Shown piece by piece: positions 1 to 8,332 of a stretch of DNA of 64,000 nt. The stretch is from contig NZ_CP109496.1 of the NCBI RefSeq assembly GCF_036231355.1, positions 1,054,001 through 1,118,000 on the forward strand. The letters are read 5' to 3'. Positions within the stretch are counted from its first letter, which is position 1. Each line of letters opens with the position of its first letter. Made by a program: the position numbers and the translations under genes. Source of the DNA: Streptomyces sp. NBC_01431 (lineage in GTDB: Bacteria > Actinomycetota > Actinomycetes > Streptomycetales > Streptomycetaceae). Under the pieces are notes generated by a model. It did no database searches. It was given only the letters and a program-made list of their open reading frames with translations, and had not been told where the DNA came from.

Positions 1-12
1 CCGCCGGTCTGA
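1..12 (+). CDS. 3' tail of an upstream gene (partial)
   Basis: The first twelve bases read Pro-Pro-Val-stop and end 13 nt before the next start, so an upstream plus-strand gene of the same operon probably ends here. Nothing more can be said from the sequence. If the operon is Pel-like, a PelF-type GT4 glycosyltransferase would be the expected neighbour; that is inference. Confidence 0.4.
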   Translation, partial: PPV

Positions 13-25
13 GCCGGGTGGCCGG

Positions 26-1411
26 ATGAGCGGCCCCATCGCTCTGGAGCCGCCCGACGGCCGCGACGACACGCTGACGCTCCGGCTCGCCGTCGAGTCC
101 ACGATGACGCTGAGGCTGCCCGATCGCGTCCGGCGGGCGGGCAGGGACTCGGCCATCGACCGACTGGCGGCCCACCTCGCCGAGCAGATCGGTCCCGCCG
201 TGCACGCCTACGAGGTCGCGGCCGTCCTGGAATCCGAGGGACTCACGGCCCAGCAGATCGCGGACGAGTACGGTCACGACAGCCTCTTCACGCTCGCCGA
301 GGACCTCTACAGCCGGGTGCCGCGCAGCTTCCCGGAGCCGCCCGCGGCCGCCGATCCCTGGGCCCCCGACCATGTGCGGTGCGCGCTGCGCGGCGCGCTG
401 TTCGCCCTGCCGGGGCTCGCCTATCCGCTGACCGCGCGCCTGTGGCAGAGCGAGGAGGCCGTCCTCGCTCTGGTGGTGGCGGGTCTCGTCTCCTGGTCGT
501 GGGGGCAGGGGCTCGGCCACCGCGCGTATCTGCGGATGGCGGCGGGCCGGGCCGATGCGGCCCGCACGCTGATGGCCGGCGCCCCGTTGGGCGCACTGCT
601 CGCTTCCTTCCTGGGGCTCGCCCTGGTGGGCCCCGGCCCCGCGGCGGTGTTCGTGGTGGGGCAGTCCTGCTATCTGGCCGCGGCGGGGGTCCTGCTGGTG
701 CTGGCCCGCGAACGGCTGCTTCTCGGGGCGCTGGCCCCGCTCATCGCGGGGGGCGCGATGCTGCCGTGGTGGGATCCCGGTCCGCTGCCGCGCGTGGGGC
801 TGAGCGTGCTCACCCTGACGCTGGTGGTGGCCGCCGTCGGCCACTGCTTGCGCGGCGCCCTCAAGGGGTCCGCGAAGTCCAACTCCCCGACACCGCCCTT
901 CAGTTCCTCGCTCCCGTACGGGCTCTTCGGACTCGCCGCCGGGGTGCTCGTGGCCTTCGCGGGGCAACGGCATCCGTTCGCGGTGATCGCCCTGACGCTC
1001 AGCATGGGGCCCGCCGAATGGCTGCTCTACCGCTACCGGGGGCTGGCGGTGGCGGCGCTGCGGGCCACGGCCACCCCGGCCGCGTTCCGGTGGCGGTCGG
1101 GCGCCGTCCTCGCGGGCTGCCTCTTCGTCTATCTGCTGCCCCTGTTCCCGGCGGCGCTGCTCACCGGGGCCAGGCCCGCGCCGTTGCTCGCGCTCGCGGC
1201 GCTGCTGTGGACGGCGCTGCTGCTCCAGGCGTTCGGCATCGCCTGGCTGCCGGCCGCGGTCAGCCTGGCCGCCGCGACCGGGGTCGCCTCGTCCGATCTG
1301 CTGGCACCCGCGCTCGCCCCGCTCGCGCCCCTGTTCTGCTGTACGGCCGCCGCCACCGCGCTGGTGGGCGGCACGGTCCATCTGCTCGGGCGGCCGACCG
1401 CGCACGCCTGA
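26..1411 (+). CDS. Polytopic membrane protein of exopolysaccharide operon
   Basis: This 461-residue protein has a soluble N-terminal part of about 120 residues, rich in charged residues and apparently cytoplasmic. About ten hydrophobic helices follow, from roughly residue 125 to the C-terminus. It begins 13 nt after the preceding stop and lies upstream of sugar-nucleotide genes and two polysaccharide hydrolases, so a role in assembly or export of a surface polymer across the membrane is likely. PelG-type exporters and other MATE-like flippases are comparable in size, but I recognise no diagnostic motif. I therefore assign no specific transport reaction. The family assignment is open; its membership of the cluster is fairly secure. 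Confidence 0.75.
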   Translation: MSGPIALEPPDGRDDTLTLRLAVESTMTLRLPDRVRRAGRDSAIDRLAAHLAEQIGPAVHAYEVAAVLESEGLTAQQIADEYGHDSLFTLAEDLYSRVPRSFPEPPAAADPWAPDHVRCALRGALFALPGLAYPLTARLWQSEEAVLALVVAGLVSWSWGQGLGHRAYLRMAAGRADAARTLMAGAPLGALLASFLGLALVGPGPAAVFVVGQSCYLAAAGVLLVLARERLLLGALAPLIAGGAMLPWWDPGPLPRVGLSVLTLTLVVAAVGHCLRGALKGSAKSNSPTPPFSSSLPYGLFGLAAGVLVAFAGQRHPFAVIALTLSMGPAEWLLYRYRGLAVAALRATATPAAFRWRSGAVLAGCLFVYLLPLFPAALLTGARPAPLLALAALLWTALLLQAFGIAWLPAAVSLAAATGVASSDLLAPALAPLAPLFCCTAAATALVGGTVHLLGRPTAHA

Positions 1412-1518
1412 CCGCCGCACCACACCGCACAGCACACGGCCCACACCGGGCCACCGGCATCACGCACCGCACCGAGTCGATCACCGAATGTCCTGAACAG
1501 CCTTGAAAGGAGCGGCAG

Positions 1519-2520
1519 TTGACTTCCGCACCGCTTGTCGCCGTCACCGGAGCCGAGGGCTTCATCGGCTCCCACCTCACCGAGGCCCTGGTCGCCTCCG
1601 GGCACCGGGTCCGCGCCATGGCCCAGTACAACTCGTTCTCCTCCTACGGCTGGCTGGAGACCCTGCACCCCGACGTCCTGGACCAGGTGGAGATCGTCCT
1701 GGGCGATGTCCGCGACCCAGGCTCGGTGCGGGGCCTGGCCGAAGGCGCCGAGGCCGTCTACCACTTGGCGGCCCTCATCGCGATCCCGTACTCCTACCGC
1801 GCGCCGCACAGCTATGTGGACACCAACGTCACCGGCACCCTCAACGTGCTGGAGGCGGTTCGCGCCCTGCGGACGCCGCGCCTGGTGCACACCTCGACCA
1901 GCGAGACGTACGGCACCGCGCAGACCGTACCCATCACCGAGGACCACCCCATCAACACCCAGTCCCCGTACGCCGCTTCGAAGGCCGGCGGTGACCGGCT
2001 CGCGGACAGCTACTACGCGAGCTTCGCCACCCCCGTGGTGACGCTGCGCCCGTTCAACACCTACGGGCCGCGCCAGTCGATGAGGGCCGTGATCCCCACC
2101 GTCATCGGCCAGGTCGCGGCCGGCTCGCGCACCATCACGCTGGGCGACCTGCGGCCGACCCGGGACTTCACGTTCGCCGCCGACACGGCGCGGGCGTTCC
2201 TCGCGGTGGGCACCGCGCCGGCCGAACGCGTGGTGGGACGGACCTTCAACGCGGGGACCGGCACCGAGATATCGGTCGGCGATCTGGTGCGCCTCATCGG
2301 CAAGGTGATGGGCGCCGAGCTCGACGTCCAGGAGGACACCCAGCGCATCAGACCGGCCAACTCCGAGGTGATGCGCCTGGTCGCGGATGCGAGCCGGCTG
2401 ACCGCGGCGACCGGCTGGCAGCCGGGGCACGACCTGGAATCGGGTCTGGCGCGGACCGCGGAGTTCTTCCGCGATCCCGGCAACCTCGCCCGCTACAAGA
2501 CCGGCATCTACAACATCTGA
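1519..2520 (+). CDS. NAD-dependent sugar-nucleotide 4,6-dehydratase, LegB-like SDR
   Basis: An extended short-chain dehydrogenase of 333 residues. The NAD-binding glycine motif GAEGFIGS spans residues 11-18, and the catalytic Tyr151-xxx-Lys155 pair (YAASK) is present. The region around residues 30-46 (VRAMAQYNSF, then GWLE) resembles LegB-type 4,6-dehydratases, which make 4-keto-6-deoxy sugars from a UDP-amino sugar; GDP-mannose 4,6-dehydratases are the nearest alternative. The start is TTG, chosen because a strong AAAGGAG ribosome site lies 6 nt upstream and the protein then begins just before the Rossmann strand. The likely job is supply of a modified NDP-sugar for the polymer. The substrate is not provable here. 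Confidence 0.85.
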   Translation: MTSAPLVAVTGAEGFIGSHLTEALVASGHRVRAMAQYNSFSSYGWLETLHPDVLDQVEIVLGDVRDPGSVRGLAEGAEAVYHLAALIAIPYSYRAPHSYVDTNVTGTLNVLEAVRALRTPRLVHTSTSETYGTAQTVPITEDHPINTQSPYAASKAGGDRLADSYYASFATPVVTLRPFNTYGPRQSMRAVIPTVIGQVAAGSRTITLGDLRPTRDFTFAADTARAFLAVGTAPAERVVGRTFNAGTGTEISVGDLVRLIGKVMGAELDVQEDTQRIRPANSEVMRLVADASRLTAATGWQPGHDLESGLARTAEFFRDPGNLARYKTGIYNI

Positions 2521-2550
2521 CCCGCCAGGCCCAATCTCAGGGAGGCTCCC

Positions 2551-3264
2551 ATGCACGTAGTGATACTCGCCGGAGGCAAGGGTGTCCGGCTGCGGCCCTA
2601 CACCACGGCGCTGCCCAAGCCGCTCGTCCCGATCGGCGACCAGCACACGATCCTGGAGATCGTGCTGCGCCAGCTCGCGGCCGCCGGGTTCACCGGATGC
2701 ACCATCGCCATCGGCCATCTGGGCCAGATCATCCGCGCCTACGTCGGCGACGGCGAACGCTGGGGCCTCGACATCGACTACTGCACCGAGGAGAGCCCAC
2801 TGGGTACCATCGGCCCGCTCCTGACCATGCGGGACCGGTTGCCCAAGTCCTTCCTCGTCATGAACGGAGACATCCTCACGGACCTCGACTACGCCGACGT
2901 GCTGAACCAGCACCGCGCCGGTGGCGCCCCCCTGACCATCGCCACCTACGCGCGCAAGGTGCACATCGACTTCGGGGTGCTCACCACCGACGAGACCAAG
3001 GTGGTGGCCTTCACCGAGAAGCCCAGCATGGACTACCGGGTGTCGATGGGCGTGTACGGGCTGTCCCTCGACACGCTGGACGCCTACACCGCGGGCCTGC
3101 CGCTGGGCTTCGACGAGCTGGTGCTCGACCTGCTCAAGGCCGGCACCCCGCCGCACGCCTACGCGTTCGACGGCTACTGGCTCGACATCGGCCGCCCGGA
3201 CGACTACGACCGGGCGAACGCCGAGTTCACCACCCACCGCTCGCTGCTGCTCAAGGGGGCCTGA
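2551..3264 (+). CDS. Sugar-1-phosphate nucleotidyltransferase
   Basis: A 237-residue NTP-transferase with the family signature at its N-terminus (LAGGKGVRLRPYT, then LPKPLVPIGD). It also has the metal-binding MNGDILTDLDY near residue 110 and TEKP further on. It is short and lacks the left-handed beta-helix found in GlmU or GDP-mannose pyrophosphorylase long forms. It should couple a sugar-1-phosphate to a nucleotide to give the activated donor. A GGGAGG site lies upstream of the ATG, and the gene sits 30 nt behind the dehydratase, so the two probably act in one pathway. Base and sugar specificity cannot be read from the sequence. Confidence 0.88.
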   Translation: MHVVILAGGKGVRLRPYTTALPKPLVPIGDQHTILEIVLRQLAAAGFTGCTIAIGHLGQIIRAYVGDGERWGLDIDYCTEESPLGTIGPLLTMRDRLPKSFLVMNGDILTDLDYADVLNQHRAGGAPLTIATYARKVHIDFGVLTTDETKVVAFTEKPSMDYRVSMGVYGLSLDTLDAYTAGLPLGFDELVLDLLKAGTPPHAYAFDGYWLDIGRPDDYDRANAEFTTHRSLLLKGA

Positions 3265-3271
3265 ACTCCCC

Positions 3272-4180
3272 ATGCGCATCCTTGTGTTGGGCTTCAGCGG
3301 CTATCTGGGCGGCCATGTCGCCCGGGAGCTGCGCGCCCTGCCCGGCGTGCGGTTCTTCGGCGCGGGACGCGGCCCGGCCGCGGACCTCGCCGTCGACCTC
3401 GCCACCGTGGCGCCCGGACAACTCGCCGAGCGGTTCTACTCGTTCGCGCCGGACGCCGTGATCAACTGCGCGGGTGCGGTCGGCCCGCAGTCGGTGTCGC
3501 TCGCCGAGGCCAACGTCCGCGGTCCGGCCGTGCTGTGCGCGGCGCTGCGCGAGGCCGCGCCCGCGGCCCGGCTCGTCCATCTCGGATCGGCGGCCGAGTA
3601 CGGACCGACCGGGATCGGCGAGCGCGTCACCGAAGAGGCCGCGGCGCGCCCGAGCACGCTGTACGGGGCGACCAAGCTGGCCGGCACGCTGGCCGTCACC
3701 TCGTCCGGGCTCGACGCCGTGGTCCTGCGGGTCACCAATCCGGTCGGTCCGGGGGCGCCCGCCGCCGGGTTGCCCGGCCGTCTGGCTCGGCAGTTGCGCG
3801 ACCTCGGGCCCCGCCGCGTCGTGCGGCTCGGCGACCTCTCCGCGCACCGCGACTTCGTCGACGCGCGGGACGTCGCCCACGCGGCGGTCCTCGCGGCGAC
3901 GGCCGCGGGTCCGCTGCCCCCGCTCCTCAACATCAGCAGCGGACGGGCCGTACCGGTAAGGGAGTTGGTGTACGAGCTCGCCCAAGCGGCGGGCTTCGGC
4001 GGACGCTTCGAAGAAGGCGCCGAAGGCTCCGCCCGCTCCGCCGATGTCCCCTGGCAGTGCTCCGACCCGGGCGCGGCCCGCACCACCCTGGGCTGGTCGC
4101 CGCGCCACCGCCTGGCCGATTCGGTGTCCGCGCTGTGGGCGGCCGTGTGCGCCGAACCGGACCGGGAACCGGTGCACTGA
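3272..4180 (+). CDS. NAD-dependent epimerase/dehydratase (SDR)
   Basis: A second extended SDR in the operon, 302 residues, with GFSGYLGG at residues 7-14 as nucleotide-binding loop and a YGATK catalytic motif near residue 130. The segment DFVDARDVAHA, common in sugar-nucleotide epimerases and reductases, is also present. It starts 7 nt after the preceding stop, and its ribosome site (AAGGGGG) lies in the end of that gene. It may epimerise or reduce the 4-keto product of the LegB-like enzyme, which would give a two-SDR plus nucleotidyltransferase pathway. The exact reaction is unknown. Confidence 0.83.
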   Translation: MRILVLGFSGYLGGHVARELRALPGVRFFGAGRGPAADLAVDLATVAPGQLAERFYSFAPDAVINCAGAVGPQSVSLAEANVRGPAVLCAALREAAPAARLVHLGSAAEYGPTGIGERVTEEAAARPSTLYGATKLAGTLAVTSSGLDAVVLRVTNPVGPGAPAAGLPGRLARQLRDLGPRRVVRLGDLSAHRDFVDARDVAHAAVLAATAAGPLPPLLNISSGRAVPVRELVYELAQAAGFGGRFEEGAEGSARSADVPWQCSDPGAARTTLGWSPRHRLADSVSALWAAVCAEPDREPVH

Positions 4181-4839
4181 TGCTGCTCGTTCCGCTCTAC
4201 GTCCACCCCGCCGAAGACCCGGACGCGTGGCGCCTGCTCGCCGAGGCGGCGGCCGGCGTCTACGCGGTGGTGCTCAACGCGGCGGACGGGCCGGGCGGCG
4301 CCCCGGACCCGGCGTTCACCGAGCCGGTCCGGGCGCTGCGCGCGGCCGGGGTCCGGGTGCTCGGCTATGTCGACCTGGACTACGGCGCCCGGCCCGTCGA
4401 GGCCGTACTGCGGGACCTGGAGCGGCACCGCGACTGGTACGCAACCGACGGCTGCTTCCTGGACCGGGCGCCCGCCGACCGGACCGGCCTGCCGCTGGTG
4501 CGGCGGGTCGCCCGGACGGCGCGGCGGTGCGGCGCCACCACCGTGGTGCTCAACCCGGGCGTCCATCCGGCGCCCGGGTACCTGCGGACCGCCGATGTCG
4601 TCGTCACCTTCGAAGGGCCCTGGACGACGTACGTGTCCGCCTTCACCCGGCCCGGCTGGGCCGACCGCCGCCCGCCGGAGCGCCTGTGCCACCTCGTGTA
4701 CGGGGTGCCGCAGGCGCTCACGGCACTGGCCGTGCGGACCGTGCGGGAACGCGGCGCCGGTGTGTGCTGCGTGGTCGAGCGCGGCCTGCCCAATCCCTGG
4801 GCGGCGCTGCCGCCCGTCCTCCCCGGAAAGACACCATGA
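4180..4839 (+). CDS. Spherulin-4 / GH135-like protein
   Basis: A 219-residue protein with the spherulin-4 hallmark start LLVPLYVHP followed by an (alpha/beta)8-like pattern of hydrophobic strands. It has conserved acidic segments GYVDLDYG and DGCFLDR and a late TFEGPW. Fungal Sph3 enzymes of this family (GH135) cleave partly deacetylated galactosaminogalactan; that is family knowledge. No signal peptide is visible, so it may act in the cytoplasm or leave by another route. The ATG overlaps the previous stop by one base (TGATG), which fixes the start and implies translational coupling. The next gene follows through an ATGA overlap. Confidence 0.8.
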   Translation: MLLVPLYVHPAEDPDAWRLLAEAAAGVYAVVLNAADGPGGAPDPAFTEPVRALRAAGVRVLGYVDLDYGARPVEAVLRDLERHRDWYATDGCFLDRAPADRTGLPLVRRVARTARRCGATTVVLNPGVHPAPGYLRTADVVVTFEGPWTTYVSAFTRPGWADRRPPERLCHLVYGVPQALTALAVRTVRERGAGVCCVVERGLPNPWAALPPVLPGKTP

Positions 4840-5729
4840 ACCGCACCCTGCCCCTGATGTGCACGGCCGTCGCCCTGCTGCTGTTCGCCACCGCCTGTTC
4901 GTCGAACTCCTCGGACGACGCGGACGGCCCGGACGAGCCGCAGCCGACGGTCACGCCAGCCCCCTCCTCCCCCACCGCGCCCGCGCCGAGCCGGTCCGCC
5001 GGCTCTTCGCCGAGCGGTTCGGCCCCGGCCAAGCCGTGGCAGCCCAAGCCGGGCACCGCCTGGCAGTGGCAGCTCAACGGCCGGGTGGACAGCGGCCCCG
5101 ACGTTCCGGTGTACGACATCGACGGCTTCGAGAACACCGCGGCCGACGTGGCCAAGCTGCACAGCCAGGGCCGCAAGGTGATCTGCTACATCAACGCCGG
5201 CGCCTGGGAGAACTTCCGCCCGGACAAGGACGCCTTCCCCCGCGAGGTGCAGGGCGAGAACAACGGCTGGGACGGCGAGCGCTGGCTCGACATCCGGCGC
5301 GTCGACATCCTGCGGCCCCTGATGGAGCGGCGCTTCGACATGTGCCGCGAGAAGGGCTTCGACGCGGTGGAACCGGACCTGATGGACGGCTACCTCAACA
5401 AGACGGGGTTCCCGCTCGACGCCGCGCAGCAGCTCGCGTACAACCGCATGATCTCCCAGATCGCGCACGCCCGGGGCCTGGCGGTGGGGCTCAAGAACGA
5501 TCTCCAGCAGATTCCCGAACTGCTGCCCGCCTTCGACTTCGCGGTCAACGAGCAGTGCGCGCAGTTCGACGAGTGCACCCAGCTCACCCCGTTCGTGAAG
5601 GCGGGCAAGGCGGTCTTCCACGTCGAATACCAGCTGCCCACCAGCGACTTCTGTGCGGAGTCCGACAAACTCGGGCTGTCCTCGATGCGCAAGAACCTCA
5701 AGCTGGACACCTGGCGCCAGCCCTGCTGA
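4836..5729 (+). CDS. GH114 endo-alpha-1,4-polygalactosaminidase-like lipoprotein
   Basis: A 297-residue exported protein. A lipoprotein signal ends in LFATAC, with Cys about 21 as the lipid anchor. A Ser/Pro/Thr-rich linker runs to about residue 68, then a TM1410/GH114 barrel follows. Family features are WQWQLNG, VPVYDIDGFE, KVICYINAGAWE and the acidic active-site segment DAVEPDLMDGY (Glu179, Asp181). GH114 enzymes hydrolyse alpha-1,4-linked galactosamine polymers. The gene overlaps the spherulin-4 gene by ATGA, so two unrelated galactosaminan-hydrolase families are co-translated. Lipid anchoring suggests trimming of nascent polymer outside the membrane. Confidence 0.87.
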   Translation: MNRTLPLMCTAVALLLFATACSSNSSDDADGPDEPQPTVTPAPSSPTAPAPSRSAGSSPSGSAPAKPWQPKPGTAWQWQLNGRVDSGPDVPVYDIDGFENTAADVAKLHSQGRKVICYINAGAWENFRPDKDAFPREVQGENNGWDGERWLDIRRVDILRPLMERRFDMCREKGFDAVEPDLMDGYLNKTGFPLDAAQQLAYNRMISQIAHARGLAVGLKNDLQQIPELLPAFDFAVNEQCAQFDECTQLTPFVKAGKAVFHVEYQLPTSDFCAESDKLGLSSMRKNLKLDTWRQPC

Positions 5730-5740
5730 GCGGGTTCCGG

Positions 5741-6664
5741 TCAGCCGAGCAGGACCGCGATCAGCGAGAGGGACACCATCGACAGGAGGGTCGTGAGGAG
5801 CACGGTGTCCCGGGGCAGCTCCGTGTCGAGGCGGTATTCGGCGGCGAAGATGAAGGCGTTCTGCGCCGTGGGCAGTGCGGCGCAGAGCACCACGGCGAAC
5901 AGTTCGTGCCCGCCGAGGCCGAAGACCCAGCGGCCCAGCACATAGGCGAGCAGCGGCTGGACGGCCGTCTTCAAGGTGACGAGCACGGACCGCTCGGTGC
6001 GCCCCGCCGGGTCGGGCGCGGCCCGGCCGTTGAGCGACATGCCGAGGGCGAAGAGCGCCGCGGGGACGGCGGCGCCGCCGAGGATCTGGAGCGGCGAGGT
6101 CACCTCGGCGGGCAGGTGCAGGCCGAGTGCGGCCACCGCCACCCCGGCCGCCGAGGCCCCCACCACCGGGTTGCGGACGGGCAGTTGGAGCATCCGCAGC
6201 CAGCGCCGGCCCGCGTCCCGGCGTACGTCGAGCTCTATGAGGATCAGGATCAGCGGCGTGATGAACAACATCTGGAAGAGGGCGGCTGCGACGATGAAGG
6301 ACGTGTCGTGCAGGACGTGCACGGCCACCGGGATGCCGAGGTTCGCCGAGTTCACATAGGACGCGGCCATCGCGCCGATCGCCTGCTCGGCCTTCTTGCG
6401 CCCGAAAAGGCGCCGGCTCGCCAGGTGCCCGGCGGCGAACACGGCGAGCAGGCTGAGGGCGAAGACCGCGACGCCCGGCTGCGCGAGCACGCCCGGCCGT
6501 GACCTGGACATCGTGAGGAACAGCAGGGACGGCATCGCGAAGGTGAACGCGAAGCGGCCGAGCACCTGTTGGGCGTGGTCGCCCAGCACGTTGAACCGTC
6601 CGGCGGCCCAGCCGAACGCGGTGATGGTCCAGATGGGCAGGAAGCCGGAGAGAACCGAGTGCAC
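5741..6664 (-). CDS. AEC-family (auxin efflux carrier-like) transporter
   Basis: A membrane protein of about 307 residues with ten predicted helices in two groups of five. Conserved helix-breaking positions are of the AEC type (N-S-A-N-LG-I-P in helix 4, NAFIFA near helix 9). Members carry organic anions such as malate or malonate, or amino-acid-like substrates; the substrate here is unknown. I favour the GTG at 6664, which gives an N-terminus starting just before the first helix (HSVLSGFLP). A longer reading from GTG 6691 adds nine residues, and neither has a clear ribosome site. It converges on the GH114 gene with an 11-nt gap. Confidence 0.83.
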   Translation of the reverse strand: MHSVLSGFLPIWTITAFGWAAGRFNVLGDHAQQVLGRFAFTFAMPSLLFLTMSRSRPGVLAQPGVAVFALSLLAVFAAGHLASRRLFGRKKAEQAIGAMAASYVNSANLGIPVAVHVLHDTSFIVAAALFQMLFITPLILILIELDVRRDAGRRWLRMLQLPVRNPVVGASAAGVAVAALGLHLPAEVTSPLQILGGAAVPAALFALGMSLNGRAAPDPAGRTERSVLVTLKTAVQPLLAYVLGRWVFGLGGHELFAVVLCAALPTAQNAFIFAAEYRLDTELPRDTVLLTTLLSMVSLSLIAVLLG

Positions 6665-6718
6665 CGGCCAAGGATGCCCGACCCGCCGCACCCCGGCTCG
6701 GCTGGGGTCACCCGCCGG

Positions 6719-8155
6719 TCAGAAGGGATGGTCCGCCGGTTCGCGGCGCACCGTCGTCCAGCGCAGTTCGGTGAAGGCGTCCAGGTTGGCCGAGCCGCCG
6801 AACCGGGCGCCGGTTCCGGAAGCCGCGACGCCGCCGAACGGCGCGACGGCCTCGTCGTTGACCGTCTGGTCGTTGATGTGGGCGATGCCGGTCGGGATGC
6901 GGTCCGCGAGTTCCAGACCCAGCGCGGTGTCCCGGGTGACGATGCCGAGCGAGAGTCCGTACGGTCCCGCGGCGGCCAGCGCGGCGGCCTCGTCCAGGGT
7001 GGCGAAGGGGCGGACCGGCGCGACCGGCCCGAAGACCTCCTCGGCGTAGGCGGGACTGTGGTCGTCGACGTCGGCGAGCACGGTGGGCCGGTAGAAGAGG
7101 TCGCGGTGGGTGCCGCCCGCGACGAGCCGCGCCCCGCGGGCGGTGCTGGCCTCCACCAAGGCGTGGATCTTGGCGAGTTGGGGCCGGTCGATGACCGGGC
7201 CGAGGTGCACCTTCTCGCGGTACGGGTCGCCCACGGCCAGCGCGTCGGCTCTCGCGGCGAGCCGCTCGACGTACTCCTCGTACAGCGAGGCATGCACGAG
7301 GTGGCGGCCGGTGGTCATGCAGATCTGGCCCTGGTGGAAGAAGGAGCCCCAGGTGGCCTGCGCGACGGCGCCCTCGATGTCCGCGTCGGCGAGCACGACG
7401 AGGGCGGAGTTTCCGCCCAACTCCAGGTGGGCGCGCTTGAGTTGGTGGCCTGCGGCCTCGCCGACCCGGCGTCCGGCGGCGGTCGACCCGGTGAACGAGA
7501 TGACGGGGATCCGGGGATCGGCGACGAGCGCCTGTCCGGTCTCGGCGCCGCCCGGCAGGATGTGCAGCAGCCCCTCGGGCAGCCCGGCCTCGGCGAACAC
7601 GGCGCCGAGCGCGAGGCCGCCGCAGACCGCGGTGCGCGGGTCGGGCTTGAGCAGGACGGCGTTGCCGAGCGCGAGGGCTGGAGCCACCGAGCGGATGGAG
7701 AGGATGAGCGGGGCGTTGAACGGGGCGATCACACCGGTCACGCCGACCGGGACCCGCCGGGTGTAGGACAGTCGCGGCGCCTCGCTGGGCAGCACCTCGC
7801 CGAGCGGCCTGGACGCCAGGGCGGCGGCCTCGTAGCACTCCTGGGCGGCGACGTGCAGCTCGAAGTCCGCCTTGCCGGCCACGGAGCCGGACTCGCGCAT
7901 CAGCCACTGGCTCAACTCCTCGGCGTGGTGCGCGAAGAGGTCGCCCGCCCGGCGCAGGACCTGGGCGCGCGCGAAGTGCGGGGTGCGTGCCCAGGCGGTC
8001 TGCGCCGCGACGGCGGCTTCGGCGGCAGCGGCGATGTCCTCGGCGGTGGCGAGGGCGACGGCACCCAGCGACTGGCCGGTGGCGGGCTCGGTGACCTCGT
8101 ACTCACCTCCCGAGAGCCTTCTGGGCTGCCACGTCTTGGGGTCGAGCAGGGTCAT
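6719..8155 (-). CDS. Benzaldehyde-type NAD(P)+ aldehyde dehydrogenase
   Basis: A 478-residue aldehyde dehydrogenase with all key residues: Asn147 (PFNAPL), Lys170 (LLKPDP), FTGST near 221-225, Glu245 (LELGGN) and nucleophile Cys279 (GQICMTT). The pattern is closest to benzaldehyde/aromatic aldehyde dehydrogenases of the XylC kind, producing an acid such as benzoate. The ATG at 8155 has GGAG seven bases upstream. The open frame continues further up, but that extension has no ribosome site and no homologous-looking sequence. It stands behind a thiolase used in aromatic degradation, on the same strand but 177 nt away, so a separate promoter is possible. Confidence 0.88.
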   Translation of the reverse strand: MTLLDPKTWQPRRLSGGEYEVTEPATGQSLGAVALATAEDIAAAAEAAVAAQTAWARTPHFARAQVLRRAGDLFAHHAEELSQWLMRESGSVAGKADFELHVAAQECYEAAALASRPLGEVLPSEAPRLSYTRRVPVGVTGVIAPFNAPLILSIRSVAPALALGNAVLLKPDPRTAVCGGLALGAVFAEAGLPEGLLHILPGGAETGQALVADPRIPVISFTGSTAAGRRVGEAAGHQLKRAHLELGGNSALVVLADADIEGAVAQATWGSFFHQGQICMTTGRHLVHASLYEEYVERLAARADALAVGDPYREKVHLGPVIDRPQLAKIHALVEASTARGARLVAGGTHRDLFYRPTVLADVDDHSPAYAEEVFGPVAPVRPFATLDEAAALAAAGPYGLSLGIVTRDTALGLELADRIPTGIAHINDQTVNDEAVAPFGGVAASGTGARFGGSANLDAFTELRWTTVRREPADHPF

Positions 8156-8332
8156 GAAGGATCTCCAGTCACTCTGGTCGTCCGAGACGAAGTCCCGTGT
8201 GGGGCACGGCAGTTGGAAGCCCGCCACCGCGCGGGCGTCATCGTAAGGTGATTCACCGCTCAACGAAAACTCGGAGGTCCCCGACTCCCCTTCTCGCCCG
8301 CCGGTCCCCAACTCCCCCTGGAATACGGTGTG

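Noticed and set aside
1129-3279. Long minus-strand open frame opposite the polysaccharide genes
   Set aside because: It runs antisense through genes with clear motifs and has the Gly/Arg/Val-rich composition produced by the reverse strand of high-GC codons.
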